Below, piece after piece: positions 27,526-36,035 of a stretch of DNA of 64,000 nucleotides (within the stretch, counting starts at the first letter, position 1; the number at the start of each line of letters is the position of its first letter). The DNA is from Herbaspirillum sp. ST 5-3 (lineage in GTDB: Bacteria > Pseudomonadota > Gammaproteobacteria > Burkholderiales > Burkholderiaceae_D). The notes under the pieces are model-generated. The model was not told where the DNA came from and ran no database searches. It saw only the letters and a program-made list of their open reading frames with translations. Both the position numbers and the translations under genes were made by a program. The stretch lies in NCBI RefSeq assembly GCF_004804275.1, contig NZ_STGI01000017.1:1-64000 (forward strand). Direction: 5' to 3'.

Positions 27526-28397
27526 TATTCCTTCTCCCGATCTTGCAGCACCTTGGGAAGGCTGGCCAGGTGAAAGCCATTGAAAGGCTCCACCGTGCGA
27601 TCCACGTCCAGCGGGAATCCCGGCCGCACGCCGGGCCGCCCGCCATCGACGCGCAACACCGCGCCATTGATGAAGGAGGCGGCGTCCGACAGCAGGAACA
27701 CGATGGCGGCGGAAATTTCCGACTCGGTCGCCATGCGCTGCAAGGGCACGTGCTTGCCCGCCTGCAGAATGAGTCCTCTGACCTCGGGCGGGTACGCATC
27801 CAGTCCGGAGGAGGCGACATAGCCGGGGGCCACGGCATTGACGCGCACGCCGTATCTTGCCCACTCCAGCGCAGCGGTTTCGGTGAAGTTCACCATCCCG
27901 GCACGTGCCGCGCCGGAGTGTCCCATGCCGGGCATGCCGCCCCACATGTCGGCCACGATATTGACGATGGCGCCGCCGCTGTGCTGCATCGCCTGGTTCA
28001 GGCATTCGCGCGCCGTCAGGAAGCCGCCGGTGAGATTGGTCTGCACCACCGCTTCCCAGCCCTTGCGCGAAATGTCTTTCAACAGCGCGGGGAACTGGCC
28101 GCCGGCGTTGTTGACCAGCGCATCGATGCGTCCATGGGCGGCAAGGATATTGCCGATCAGTTCAGCGACCGCTTCCTCGTCGCGGATATTGCATGGATAC
28201 GCGAAGGCGCTGCCACCGCTGTCCGCGATTTCGGTCGCGACGGTAGCCAGCTTTTCCGGCGTGCGGCCGACCAGGGCAACGATTGCACCAAGCGCGGCGA
28301 GTTCATGGGCAGTGCAACGGCCGATGCCGCTGCCGCCGCCGGTGACAATCACGACACGGCCCTTGAAGAGGCCGGGTCGAAAAACAGAGCGATACAC
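27525..28397 (-). CDS. SDR-family enzyme with PECR-like active site
   Basis: 290 residues with the Rossmann motif VTGGGSGIG and NNAGG. The usual Tyr-x-x-x-Lys is absent: the region reads MGHSGAARAGMVNF, with Ser and Arg at those places. HSGAARAG is what I recall in peroxisomal trans-2-enoyl-CoA reductase (PECR), so it probably acts on a CoA thioester double bond rather than on an alcohol. AtuB/AtuG of the citronellol cluster are also SDRs. The gene overlaps the next by one base and sits 31 bp after the upstream dehydrogenase. Confidence 0.88.
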   Translation of the reverse strand: MYRSVFRPGLFKGRVVIVTGGGSGIGRCTAHELAALGAIVALVGRTPEKLATVATEIADSGGSAFAYPCNIRDEEAVAELIGNILAAHGRIDALVNNAGGQFPALLKDISRKGWEAVVQTNLTGGFLTARECLNQAMQHSGGAIVNIVADMWGGMPGMGHSGAARAGMVNFTETAALEWARYGVRVNAVAPGYVASSGLDAYPPEVRGLILQAGKHVPLQRMATESEISAAIVFLLSDAASFINGAVLRVDGGRPGVRPGFPLDVDRTVEPFNGFHLASLPKVLQDREKE

Positions 28398-28428
28398 GAT
28401 ACGTCTCCTTTAATTCTGTGCGCGGACC

Positions 28429-29595
28429 TCAGGCCCATCCAAGCTGGCGCGCCGCGAGTTCCGCAAGAACTTCCTCCGCGCCGCCGCCGATCATGTTCAC
28501 TTTCACTTCGCGGTAGATGCGCTCCGATTTTGTGCCGCGCATGAACCCCATCCCGCCCAGGATCTGCACCGCGCTGTCGGCGCAGAACTGCATGGTTTGC
28601 GCGGCGAAGTTCTTCAGCATGCAGATCTGCGCAACCGGCGATTCGCCGCGTTCGATGCGCAGGGTCATGTCTTCGATCAGCGCGCGTGTGGCTTCGATGC
28701 GCGTCGCCATTGCCACCAGCTTGTGCCGGACCACCTGATGTCCGACCAGGCGCTTGCCGAAGGTGGTGCGTGTCGATGCCCATTCCGCCGCTTCGTCGAG
28801 ACACACGCGGGAAAAGGCGTACGCCTGCCATGCAAGGCTCAGGCGTTCGCGATTGAAATTGGACATGAACAGGAAGAACCCGCCGTTTTCCTGGCCCAGC
28901 AGGTTCATGACCGGCACGCGGCAATTGTCGAAATGCAGCTGCGCCGTATCGGAGCACCACCAGCCCATCTTCTTGAGCGGCGTGCGTGTCAGGCCCGCCA
29001 GGCCCACCATGTCGCCTTCCACCAGCAAGGCCGACACGCCGCTTGCGCCGGGTCCGCCGGTGCGCGCCGCGACGGTGATGTAATCCGCTCGCATGCCCGA
29101 GGTAATGAAAGTCTTGCTGCCGTTGAGTACATAGTGATCGCCATCGCGCTCCGCGCGCAGCGCAAGATTCGCCACGTCCGATCCGCCGCCCGGTTCCGTC
29201 ACGGCAAGCGCGCTGATCTTCTTGCCCGACAGGATCTGCGGCAGCACGCGCGCCTTCAGTTCGGGCGAGCCGCCGATGACGATGGGCGGCGCACCGATCG
29301 TGTGGCTGAAAAGGGAAGCGAGCAAGCCGCCGCTCGCGGTCCGTGCAAGTTCCTCGACAGCGATCATGAGGTGAAACAGATCGCCCGGCGTGCCGCCGTA
29401 TTCTTCCGGAAATCCCATGCCGAGCAGCCCGAGTTCCGCGATGCGCCCGTACAGCGCACGCGGAAATTCCTCCGCCTCGTCCCAGGCATCGATGTTCGGC
29501 AGCAATTCCTTGTCGACAAAGCGCCGCACGGTCTCGCGCCATGCGCGATGTTCTTGCGTTTCGTGTGCCACGGATAAGGGCAGGCCTTGATACAT
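28429..29595 (-). CDS. Acyl-CoA dehydrogenase (second in cluster)
   Basis: 388 residues. Motifs are LAVTEPGGGSDVA and LGGMGFMRGTKSERIYRE. As in its neighbour, the C-terminal catalytic Glu position is Gly (MIGGGAEEV), while a Glu is present in FNRERLSLAW, matching Glu254 of isovaleryl-CoA dehydrogenase. It would oxidise a saturated branched acyl-CoA to the 2-enoyl ester, passing electrons to ETF. ATG 29595 has GGGAGA upstream. It shares an operon with the SDR and hydratase. Confidence 0.93.
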   Translation of the reverse strand: MYQGLPLSVAHETQEHRAWRETVRRFVDKELLPNIDAWDEAEEFPRALYGRIAELGLLGMGFPEEYGGTPGDLFHLMIAVEELARTASGGLLASLFSHTIGAPPIVIGGSPELKARVLPQILSGKKISALAVTEPGGGSDVANLALRAERDGDHYVLNGSKTFITSGMRADYITVAARTGGPGASGVSALLVEGDMVGLAGLTRTPLKKMGWWCSDTAQLHFDNCRVPVMNLLGQENGGFFLFMSNFNRERLSLAWQAYAFSRVCLDEAAEWASTRTTFGKRLVGHQVVRHKLVAMATRIEATRALIEDMTLRIERGESPVAQICMLKNFAAQTMQFCADSAVQILGGMGFMRGTKSERIYREVKVNMIGGGAEEVLAELAARQLGWA

Positions 29596-29615
29596 GATTT
29601 CTCCCTTGTTTGGTT

Positions 29616-30383
29616 TTATCGCCCGCTCCAGTTCGGCGGCCGTTTTTCAAGGAACGCGCTCAGTCCTTCCCGGAAATCGTCAGTCAGCGTGAACAGTCCG
29701 ATCTGGCTTTCGGTGAACGCCATCGAGGCTTCGAACGGCATGGCCTCGATCTGCTTGATCGTGTACAGGCCGCGCCGAATGGCGGAAGGGGATTTGTCGA
29801 GCAGACGCGCCAGCAGCCAGTCGAGCTTCGCGTCGAGATCGTCGTCGGCGAGGTGATTCACCAGCCCGAAGGACAATGCCTGCTCGGCGTCGATCGGCTC
29901 GCCGGTGATGCACATTTCGGTGAGCACGCGACGCGGCACCAGATGCTGAAGGACCGACAGCACCTGCGCCGGAAACACCCCGACCTTCACCTCCGGCAAT
30001 CCGAAAATGGCGTTGCGCCCGGCCACCGCCATGTCGCACATCGACAGCAGTCCCATGCCGCCGGCGAGGCAGGCGCCGTTGACGCGTGCGATCAGCGGAA
30101 TCGTGGAACGCCGTGCCTGGCGCAGAAGGTCTGCCAGCCACTGGTACGGCTCGGAATAGTCGAATTTGAAGGATGGTTCCTGCAGGTCGGCGCCCGAGCA
30201 GAATGCGCGATCGCCGGCGCCCGTCAGTACGATTGCGCGGACATCGCGCGAGGCGTTCGCGTCCTCGATCGCGCGGCGCAGGCCGCCGAGGACATTGGCG
30301 TTGATGGCATTGCGCCGCTCGACGCGATTGATGGTGAGCCGCATTACACGGTCGCGCACTTCCACCAGTAAATCCTCGTTCAT
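29616..30383 (-). CDS. Enoyl-CoA hydratase/isomerase family protein (AtuE/LiuC-like)
   Basis: 255 residues, crotonase fold. Oxyanion-hole segments are AFCSGADL and NGACLAGGMGLLSMCD, and the active-site region is FGLPEVKVGVFP with one Glu conserved. In Atu/Liu pathways the equivalent enzyme hydrates the carboxylated glutaconyl-CoA intermediate. ATG 30383 was chosen; upstream codons run into the divergent promoter. It is the first gene of the minus-strand operon that runs down to 22686. Confidence 0.9.
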   Translation of the reverse strand: MNEDLLVEVRDRVMRLTINRVERRNAINANVLGGLRRAIEDANASRDVRAIVLTGAGDRAFCSGADLQEPSFKFDYSEPYQWLADLLRQARRSTIPLIARVNGACLAGGMGLLSMCDMAVAGRNAIFGLPEVKVGVFPAQVLSVLQHLVPRRVLTEMCITGEPIDAEQALSFGLVNHLADDDLDAKLDWLLARLLDKSPSAIRRGLYTIKQIEAMPFEASMAFTESQIGLFTLTDDFREGLSAFLEKRPPNWSGR

Positions 30384-30501
30384 GGAGCCCCCATTCAAGC
30401 TGTCGGTTTGAAGCGGATACTGCCGGATGCGAGATGGTCGAATGCATGCCGTCCCGCAACAGGGCGGGTGCACAAGTCCCGCGTCCTGCGGCCATCATAA
30501 A

Positions 30502-30519
30502 TCAATCGCTTGCTTGAAT
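30502..30519. promoter_or_regulatory. Operator-like site, hydratase side (inverted copy 1)
   Basis: TCAATCGCTTGCTTGAAT, containing CAATCGCTTG (30503-30512). It is the exact reverse complement of the 18-mer at 30674-30691. It lies about 120 bp upstream of the hydratase start, in the 331-bp divergent region, which otherwise holds no gene. Confidence 0.7.
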
Positions 30520-30673
30520 CAAACGGGTTTTTCCGGTTTTTTCAGGACAAACGGTGACGACTGACATTTCTCAATCCCTTGCATCGCAACATGCGGGCCG
30601 CTGGTGATGAACGGCACTTTCCTCGAAGCTTGAGTAACAACAAGGATTGGAAAGAAGCGCCGGTTTAGGCTAT

Positions 30674-30691
30674 ATTCAAGCAAGCGATTGA
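30674..30691. promoter_or_regulatory. Operator-like site, BKACE side (inverted copy 2)
   Basis: ATTCAAGCAAGCGATTGA, containing CAAGCGATTG (30681-30690), 23 bp upstream of the BKACE ATG. It is a perfect inverted copy of the site at 30502. Its position would block the BKACE promoter, as expected for a repressor. Confidence 0.7.
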
Positions 30692-30714
30692 ATTTCGGAT
30701 AACAAGGATCACGC

Positions 30715-31590
30715 ATGAACCAGAAAGCCATCATTACCTGTGCACTGACCGGCGTCCTGACCGACCCCGAGCAGCATCCGGTTCCGGTGACGCCGGAGCA
30801 ATTGGCGCGCGAAGCGAGGGCGGCTTTCGATGCCGGCGCCACCGTCATGCATGTCCATTTCCGCAACCAGCAGCCGGGCATGGGGCGGCTTCCGAGCTGG
30901 GAACCGGAAGTCGCCCGCGACGTTGCGCAGGCAATCCGCGAGGCCTGTCCCGGCGTGATCTTCAACCAGTCCACCGGCGTCGTCGGCCCCGACATCAGCG
31001 GACCGGTTGCCTGCATGCAGGCGATTCGTCCGGAGATTGCCGCCTGCAACGCGGGATCGCTCAATTACCTCAAGGCGACGTCGGCCGGAAGCTGGGCCTG
31101 GCCACCGATGCTGTTCGACAATCCGGTGAAGAAGATCGAGTCCTTCCTGCTTGCCATGCGCGAAGTCGGAGCTCTGCCGGAGTTTGAGTGTTTCGACGTC
31201 GGCATCGTGCGCTGTGTCGACATGTACATCAAGACCGGCCTGTACAAGGGACCGGTGCACACCAATTTCGTGATGGGCGTGGAATCGGGCATGCCCGCCG
31301 ACCCCGCGCTGTTGCCGATCCTGATCGGCCTGCTGCCTGCCGGCAGTGACTGGCAAGTCACCGCCATCGGACGCGCCAACATCTGGCCGCTGCATCAATG
31401 CGTCGCCGAGCTGGGCGGCCACCTGCGCACCGGCCTGGAGGACACGTTTTATCTGCCGGATGGCGCCAAGGCGAACTGCAACGCACAACTGGTCGACGCC
31501 ATCGCCCAGTGCGCGCGCAAGGCCGGCCGCGAGATTGCCGATGTCGAGGAGGCGCGGGCGATGATGGGGCTGCCTCCGTTCCGCGCTTGA
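30715..31590 (+). CDS. Beta-keto acid cleavage enzyme (BKACE, DUF849)
   Basis: 291 residues of the BKACE TIM-barrel family. VMHVHFRN provides the zinc-binding HxH near residues 45-50, then IFNQSTG and TAIGRANIWPLHQ follow. Family members condense a free beta-keto acid with acetyl-CoA and release acetoacetate plus a shorter acyl-CoA. The substrate class is set by pocket residues I cannot assign. It is divergent from the carboxylase operon, shares its inverted operator pair, and is followed by a TetR gene. Confidence 0.9.
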   Translation: MNQKAIITCALTGVLTDPEQHPVPVTPEQLAREARAAFDAGATVMHVHFRNQQPGMGRLPSWEPEVARDVAQAIREACPGVIFNQSTGVVGPDISGPVACMQAIRPEIAACNAGSLNYLKATSAGSWAWPPMLFDNPVKKIESFLLAMREVGALPEFECFDVGIVRCVDMYIKTGLYKGPVHTNFVMGVESGMPADPALLPILIGLLPAGSDWQVTAIGRANIWPLHQCVAELGGHLRTGLEDTFYLPDGAKANCNAQLVDAIAQCARKAGREIADVEEARAMMGLPPFRA

Positions 31591-31687
31591 TGCAGGGAGG
31601 CGGGCAACAGACGGCTATGTATTCCGCGGGCATTGATCATTACAATAGGCATGTCTTGAAACACGCCAACTGCCGCGAGAAGAAAAA

Positions 31688-32377
31688 ATGAGAAGCACGA
31701 AGAAGTCAGCCGCACCCGTCAAAGCATCGCCCAGGAAAACCGCAAAGGAAAAGACTCTGCCGGCGAAAGCCCGGCGAGTGGAGGCGCCCAGGGCCGACGA
31801 AGACAGCCGCCGCAATGAACTCATCGCGAAATCGGCGCGACTGTTCCGCGAAAAAGGCTATGATAAGACCACGGTGCGCGATATCGCGGCCGCAGTCGGC
31901 ATCCAGGCGGGCAGCTGGTTTTACCACTTCAAGACCAAGCACGACATTCTGCTGGCGGTCATGGAACAGGGCATGACGCGTTCGCTGGAGGCCATCGAGG
32001 AGATCGTCGCGCAATCGCTGCCGCCGCGCGAAGCCTTCCACGCTCTCGTCCTCACGCACCTGAACACGCTCCTCGCCCCCAACAACGATTTCATTCCAGT
32101 GATCCTCTACGAAAGCCGCTCGCTGGACAAAACGGCGCGCGCAAGAATCGCAGTACTGACCAACCGCTATGAAGCCATCTGGGACAAGGTGATCGACGCA
32201 CTGCATCGCTCCGGCGACTGGGCCATGCCGACCAGACTCGACCGGCTGCTGGTGTTCGGCGCGCTGAACTGGACCGTGCAGTGGTACCGGGCCGGTGCCG
32301 GCATCTCCATCGAAGAACTGGCGGAGCAGGCGGTGTCCTTCATCCTGCGCACGGCGCCGAAGACGAAAGGAAAATAG
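31688..32377 (+). CDS. TetR-family regulator with basic N-terminal extension
   Basis: 229 residues. A Lys/Ala/Pro-rich extension of about 38 residues precedes the TetR helix-turn-helix (TVRDIAAAVGIQAGSWFYHFKTKHDIL). The C-terminal ligand domain resembles acyl-CoA-responsive TetR proteins. It lies about 100 bp after BKACE on the same strand and is a good candidate to bind the CAAnCGnTTG sites, although a second TetR at 39532 competes for that role. The ligand is unknown. Confidence 0.9.
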   Translation: MRSTKKSAAPVKASPRKTAKEKTLPAKARRVEAPRADEDSRRNELIAKSARLFREKGYDKTTVRDIAAAVGIQAGSWFYHFKTKHDILLAVMEQGMTRSLEAIEEIVAQSLPPREAFHALVLTHLNTLLAPNNDFIPVILYESRSLDKTARARIAVLTNRYEAIWDKVIDALHRSGDWAMPTRLDRLLVFGALNWTVQWYRAGAGISIEELAEQAVSFILRTAPKTKGK

Positions 32378-32395
32378 CCGCCTCCCACGCAGGGA

Positions 32396-33535
32396 TCAGG
32401 GCATCACTTCCACGTATTCGTAGACTTCACAATTGGCGATAACGTTGCGCACCGCCAGCGGCGCCTTTGCATACCAGGCGTGCGGATCGTGCCGGTCGAC
32501 TTCTTCGCCCAGAAATTTCACCAGCTCGCAAACTGGCTCTACCACCTTGCGGCGATATGCGTCGTCGCCCTTCACATAGGCGACATGCAGATTCTTCATG
32601 CAGTTGCCGCGGCAGAATGCATACGCGCTGCAGTCATTGCACGGCATGTCCGGATGTGGTTGCAGCGGGCTTCTCTTGAGCCAGTTGTCGGTCACGCTGC
32701 CGTGTTGCATGGCTGGATCGTCGGTCATGTCCGGGCACGGAAAGATCGAACCATCTGGCAACACGTTCAGAATGTGTGTCGATGCACGGCACTGGCTGTG
32801 TCCCGAATACAACTCGCGCGCCCGCGACGGCAGTACCTTGTTGCGCACCACGCCCATGATGGGGATGAACGGATAAACCGTGTCGTGGCTTGCGAAGAAA
32901 CGATCGACCAGGTGGCTCAGCACGCGGCGCTTCTTGTCCATCGCCTCTGCCGAATACGCGCTGTCGCTCTGCACGAATTGCCAATAGATGTAGTCGAAGC
33001 TGTGGCGCAGTGCGTCCAGTTCTTCAAAGCTGGTCTCTTCACTGCTCCAGGTCACGCGCGCAGTGAGCGTGCCGCCGAGCCGGCCGCGTATGCCTTCCAC
33101 ACGATTGAGCACGCGACGGTACACACCTTTTCCGCGATAGCCGTCGGTGATCTGCTCGCCGCCATCGACCGAGACCAGCACATTGGACAGTTTCGCGAGA
33201 ATGGCTTCGGGCAGGCGGTGCAGCAGCGTGCCGTTGGTTTGCAATTGATAGCGGAAATTCGGGTAGCGCTGCATCACCTCGTCGATGAATGCGACGTTCA
33301 GAGTCGGCTCGCCGCCATAGAACGTCACGACCTTTTCGTGTTCATCGAGATGCGTGCGGATGAACTTGTCCAGCGCGTCGAGCGAATAATTGACCTTGCC
33401 CTGAGAGTTCACCACGCTGCTTTCGGAACAGTAGCTGCACTTGAGGTTGCAGCGCAAGGTGGTGAACAGCTGCAGTTCAACGCGGCTGCCGATGATCGGA
33501 TGCGCTTCGGTGGCGGAAGAGGGAATGGCATTCAT
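32396..33535 (-). CDS. Radical SAM/SPASM-domain protein, orphan
   Basis: 379 residues. The radical SAM cluster motif CNLKCSYC (Cx3Cx2C) is near residue 30 and FYGGEPTLN near 75. A SPASM-type C-terminal region follows, with cysteines in SQCRAST, IFPCPDM, MPCNDCSAYAFCRGNC and PVCEL. Such enzymes modify peptides (sactipeptides, quinohaemoproteins) or mature sulfatases. No sulfatase, peptide precursor or exporter is next to it, so the substrate is unknown. It is convergent with the TetR gene (18 bp) and divergent from the EamA gene. Confidence 0.9.
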   Translation of the reverse strand: MNAIPSSATEAHPIIGSRVELQLFTTLRCNLKCSYCSESSVVNSQGKVNYSLDALDKFIRTHLDEHEKVVTFYGGEPTLNVAFIDEVMQRYPNFRYQLQTNGTLLHRLPEAILAKLSNVLVSVDGGEQITDGYRGKGVYRRVLNRVEGIRGRLGGTLTARVTWSSEETSFEELDALRHSFDYIYWQFVQSDSAYSAEAMDKKRRVLSHLVDRFFASHDTVYPFIPIMGVVRNKVLPSRARELYSGHSQCRASTHILNVLPDGSIFPCPDMTDDPAMQHGSVTDNWLKRSPLQPHPDMPCNDCSAYAFCRGNCMKNLHVAYVKGDDAYRRKVVEPVCELVKFLGEEVDRHDPHAWYAKAPLAVRNVIANCEVYEYVEVMP

Positions 33536-33755
33536 ATTGTTGTTGTGCGGTTGAGAGCGAGAGCGGCATTATCGTCCACGTCGGTTTTGCGTCCTATACG
33601 GCGTTTGTCTGTCAGTCCGATGTGGTGTCGTCGCCGATTCTCCCCGTCACTCCCGCCTGGCCCGGAAACGCAGGCATTCCCGATTTTGGATATGATGCTT
33701 CCCTTGACGCCATTCTCCGGCGCCGTTCGCAGCACCTACTTGGCCATCGCCGCTT

Positions 33756-34655
33756 ATGCATTCCAGAATGACGCCTTCCACCGCCATCTTGCTCACGATT
33801 CCGCCGCTGCTTTGGGCGGGCAATGCGGTCGTCGGCCGCATCGTGCACACCTGGGTGCCGCCCATGACGCTGAACTTCCTGCGCTGGGCGATCGCGCTGG
33901 TCATTCTGCTGCCGTTCGCCAGCTTCATTTTCCGTCGCGGCAGCGGTTTGTGGACATCATGGCGCCGCTTCGGCCTGCTGGGGCTGCTGGGCGTCGGGCT
34001 CTACAACTCGCTGCAGTATCTGGCGCTGCAAAGCTCCACGCCGATCAATGTCACGCTGGTGGCGGCCAGCATGCCGGTGTGGATGCTTCTGGTCGGAGCA
34101 CTGTTCTTTCACGCCAGGGTGACGGGCAAGCAAATCGTCGGTGCGATCCTCTCGATTGCCGGCGTGCTGCTGGTACTCAGCCGTGGCGATTGGCATCAGT
34201 TGCTGGCGATGCGCCTGGTCGCCGGCGATATCTTCATGATGCTGGCCACCATCTCCTGGTCCTTCTACAGTTGGTTGCTGACGCTGCCGAAAGACCCGAA
34301 GGAGATTCGCGCCAACTGGGCGGCCTTCCTGCTTGCGCAGGTGATCTACGGTCTGATGTGGTCCGGCGCATTTGTCGCGGGCGAATGGGTGGTCAGCGAC
34401 GCGCGGATACTGTGGAGCTGGCCGCTCGCTGCAGCGCTGCTGTTCGTCGCGGTCGGCCCGGCGGTGATTGCATATCGTTGCTGGGGTACCGGCGTGCAGC
34501 GCGCAGGGCCAGGCATCGCCGGCTTCTTCAGCAATCTCACGCCCTTGTTCGCGGCCGTGATGTCGTCGGCATTCCTGGGCGAAATGCCGCATCTTTACCA
34601 TATGATCGCCTTCGGTCTGATTGTCGGCGGCATTGTATTTTCGTCACGGCGTTGA
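33756..34655 (+). CDS. EamA/DMT-family transporter
   Basis: 299 residues with about ten membrane helices in two EamA repeats (first LLWAGNAVVGRIV; second at about 155-290, ending LIVGGIVFSSRR). The family exports or imports small metabolites such as amino acids or purines; the substrate cannot be told. ATG 33756 and 33768 are both possible. The gene stands alone. Confidence 0.93.
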   Translation: MHSRMTPSTAILLTIPPLLWAGNAVVGRIVHTWVPPMTLNFLRWAIALVILLPFASFIFRRGSGLWTSWRRFGLLGLLGVGLYNSLQYLALQSSTPINVTLVAASMPVWMLLVGALFFHARVTGKQIVGAILSIAGVLLVLSRGDWHQLLAMRLVAGDIFMMLATISWSFYSWLLTLPKDPKEIRANWAAFLLAQVIYGLMWSGAFVAGEWVVSDARILWSWPLAAALLFVAVGPAVIAYRCWGTGVQRAGPGIAGFFSNLTPLFAAVMSSAFLGEMPHLYHMIAFGLIVGGIVFSSRR

Positions 34656-34804
34656 GCTGACCGTTTCCTCCTGCGGTAAAGCCCATGACGGGAGCGCGGG
34701 TTTGCGTCGCAATTGACGCAGATCATGCGCTTGCTCGCTCCGCATTTTCCTTCGCGCAAGCCACAGCAAGTTACAAGCGCGTTCCGGTAGAATGAATCGT
34801 GGCA

Positions 34805-34836
34805 GTTCGCCCACAAGGCGAACCGGCCGATTTTTT
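34805..34836 (+). promoter_or_regulatory. Leader hairpin with trailing T run before the aminotransferase
   Basis: Perfect stem GTTCGCC (34805-34811), loop CACAA, GGCGAAC (34817-34823), then CGGCCGA and six T. It lies between a -10-like TAGAAT (34788-34793) and the ribosome site. It could be an attenuator or a weak terminator; the seven-base gap before the T run argues against a strong one. Confidence 0.4.
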
Positions 34837-34859
34837 CCCATTCTTTTCAGGAGGTGAGC

Positions 34860-35987
34860 GTGCCCGGTTTACTACCCAATGTTGATCGCGATGGACTTCT
34901 CGAATACTCGGTCGTTTATACCGACCGCGCGATAAACCACATGTCTCAACTCTTTCAAGGCGTCATGCGCGATATCTCCGCGACCTTGAAAAAAGTCTAC
35001 AACGCGAAGTCCGCCGTCGTCGTTCCCGGCAGCGGCACCTTCGGCATGGAAGCCGTCGCCCGGCAGTTCGCGACGAACAAGAAATGCCTCGTCATCCGCA
35101 ACGGCTGGTTCAGTTTCCGCTGGACGCAGATTTTCGACATGGGCAGCATTCCCGCATCGTCCATCGTCCTCAAGGCGCGTCCGGTGGAGGCGGGGCGGCA
35201 AGCGGCCTTCGCGCCGGCGCCGATCGAGGAAGTGGTCGCCGCGATCCGCGAGCACAAGCCCGATCTCGTTTTCGCGCCGCACGTGGAAACCGCGTCCGGC
35301 ATGATCCTGCCCGATGCCTATCTGCGCGCCGTCGCCGACGCTGTGCATTCCGTGGGCGGCATGTTCGTGCTGGATTGCATCGCCTCGGGCGCGATCTGGG
35401 TTGACATGCAGGCCAACGGCATCGACGTGCTGGTCAGCGCTCCGCAAAAAGGCTGGAGCGCCTCTCCCTGCTGTGCGCTGGTGATGATGAGCGAGCTCGC
35501 ACGCGAGCGGATCGAGTCGACCACCAGCACCAGCTTCGCCTGCGATCTGCGCAAATGGATGCAGATGATGGAGGCCTACGAGAACGGCGGCTTTGCCTAT
35601 CATGCGACGATGCCGACCGACGGCCTGGCGACGCTGCGCAATGTAATGAAGGAAATGGACGCCTACGGCTTCGACAAGATCCGCGCCGAGCAGCAGGAAT
35701 TGGGCGACAGGGTGCGTGCGCTGTTTGCCGGCAAAGGGATCAAGAGCGTTGCCGCCGAAGGATTCCAGGCGCCGGGCGTGGTGGTCAGCTACACCGACGA
35801 TGACGACATCAAGACGGGCAAGAAATTCGCCGAGGCCGGCTTGCAGATCGCGGCGGGCGTTCCCCTGCAATGCGATGAGCCGGCGGACTTCAAGACCTTC
35901 CGTCTCGGCCTGTTCGGCCTGGACAAGCTGCACAACATCGACCGCAGCGTGGACGCCATCGCGAAGGCGCTCGATCGTATCCTGTAA
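34860..35987 (+). CDS. Class V aminotransferase (alanine/serine-glyoxylate type)
   Basis: 375 residues of PLP fold type I, class V. VVPGSGTFGMEAV binds the cofactor phosphate, LDCIASGAIWVDM holds the PLP Asp, and SAPQKGWSASP the Schiff-base Lys. It probably transfers amino groups between alanine or serine and glyoxylate. GTG 34860 was chosen because AGGAGG (34849-34854) lies five bases upstream; GTG 34854 overlaps that site. It stands alone, convergent with the FadJ-like gene. Confidence 0.9.
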   Translation: MPGLLPNVDRDGLLEYSVVYTDRAINHMSQLFQGVMRDISATLKKVYNAKSAVVVPGSGTFGMEAVARQFATNKKCLVIRNGWFSFRWTQIFDMGSIPASSIVLKARPVEAGRQAAFAPAPIEEVVAAIREHKPDLVFAPHVETASGMILPDAYLRAVADAVHSVGGMFVLDCIASGAIWVDMQANGIDVLVSAPQKGWSASPCCALVMMSELARERIESTTSTSFACDLRKWMQMMEAYENGGFAYHATMPTDGLATLRNVMKEMDAYGFDKIRAEQQELGDRVRALFAGKGIKSVAAEGFQAPGVVVSYTDDDDIKTGKKFAEAGLQIAAGVPLQCDEPADFKTFRLGLFGLDKLHNIDRSVDAIAKALDRIL

Positions 35988-36035
35988 TCCGCTCAAGTGC
36001 GTTGCGCCGGGTCGTATCCCCCGGCGCAACGCTGT

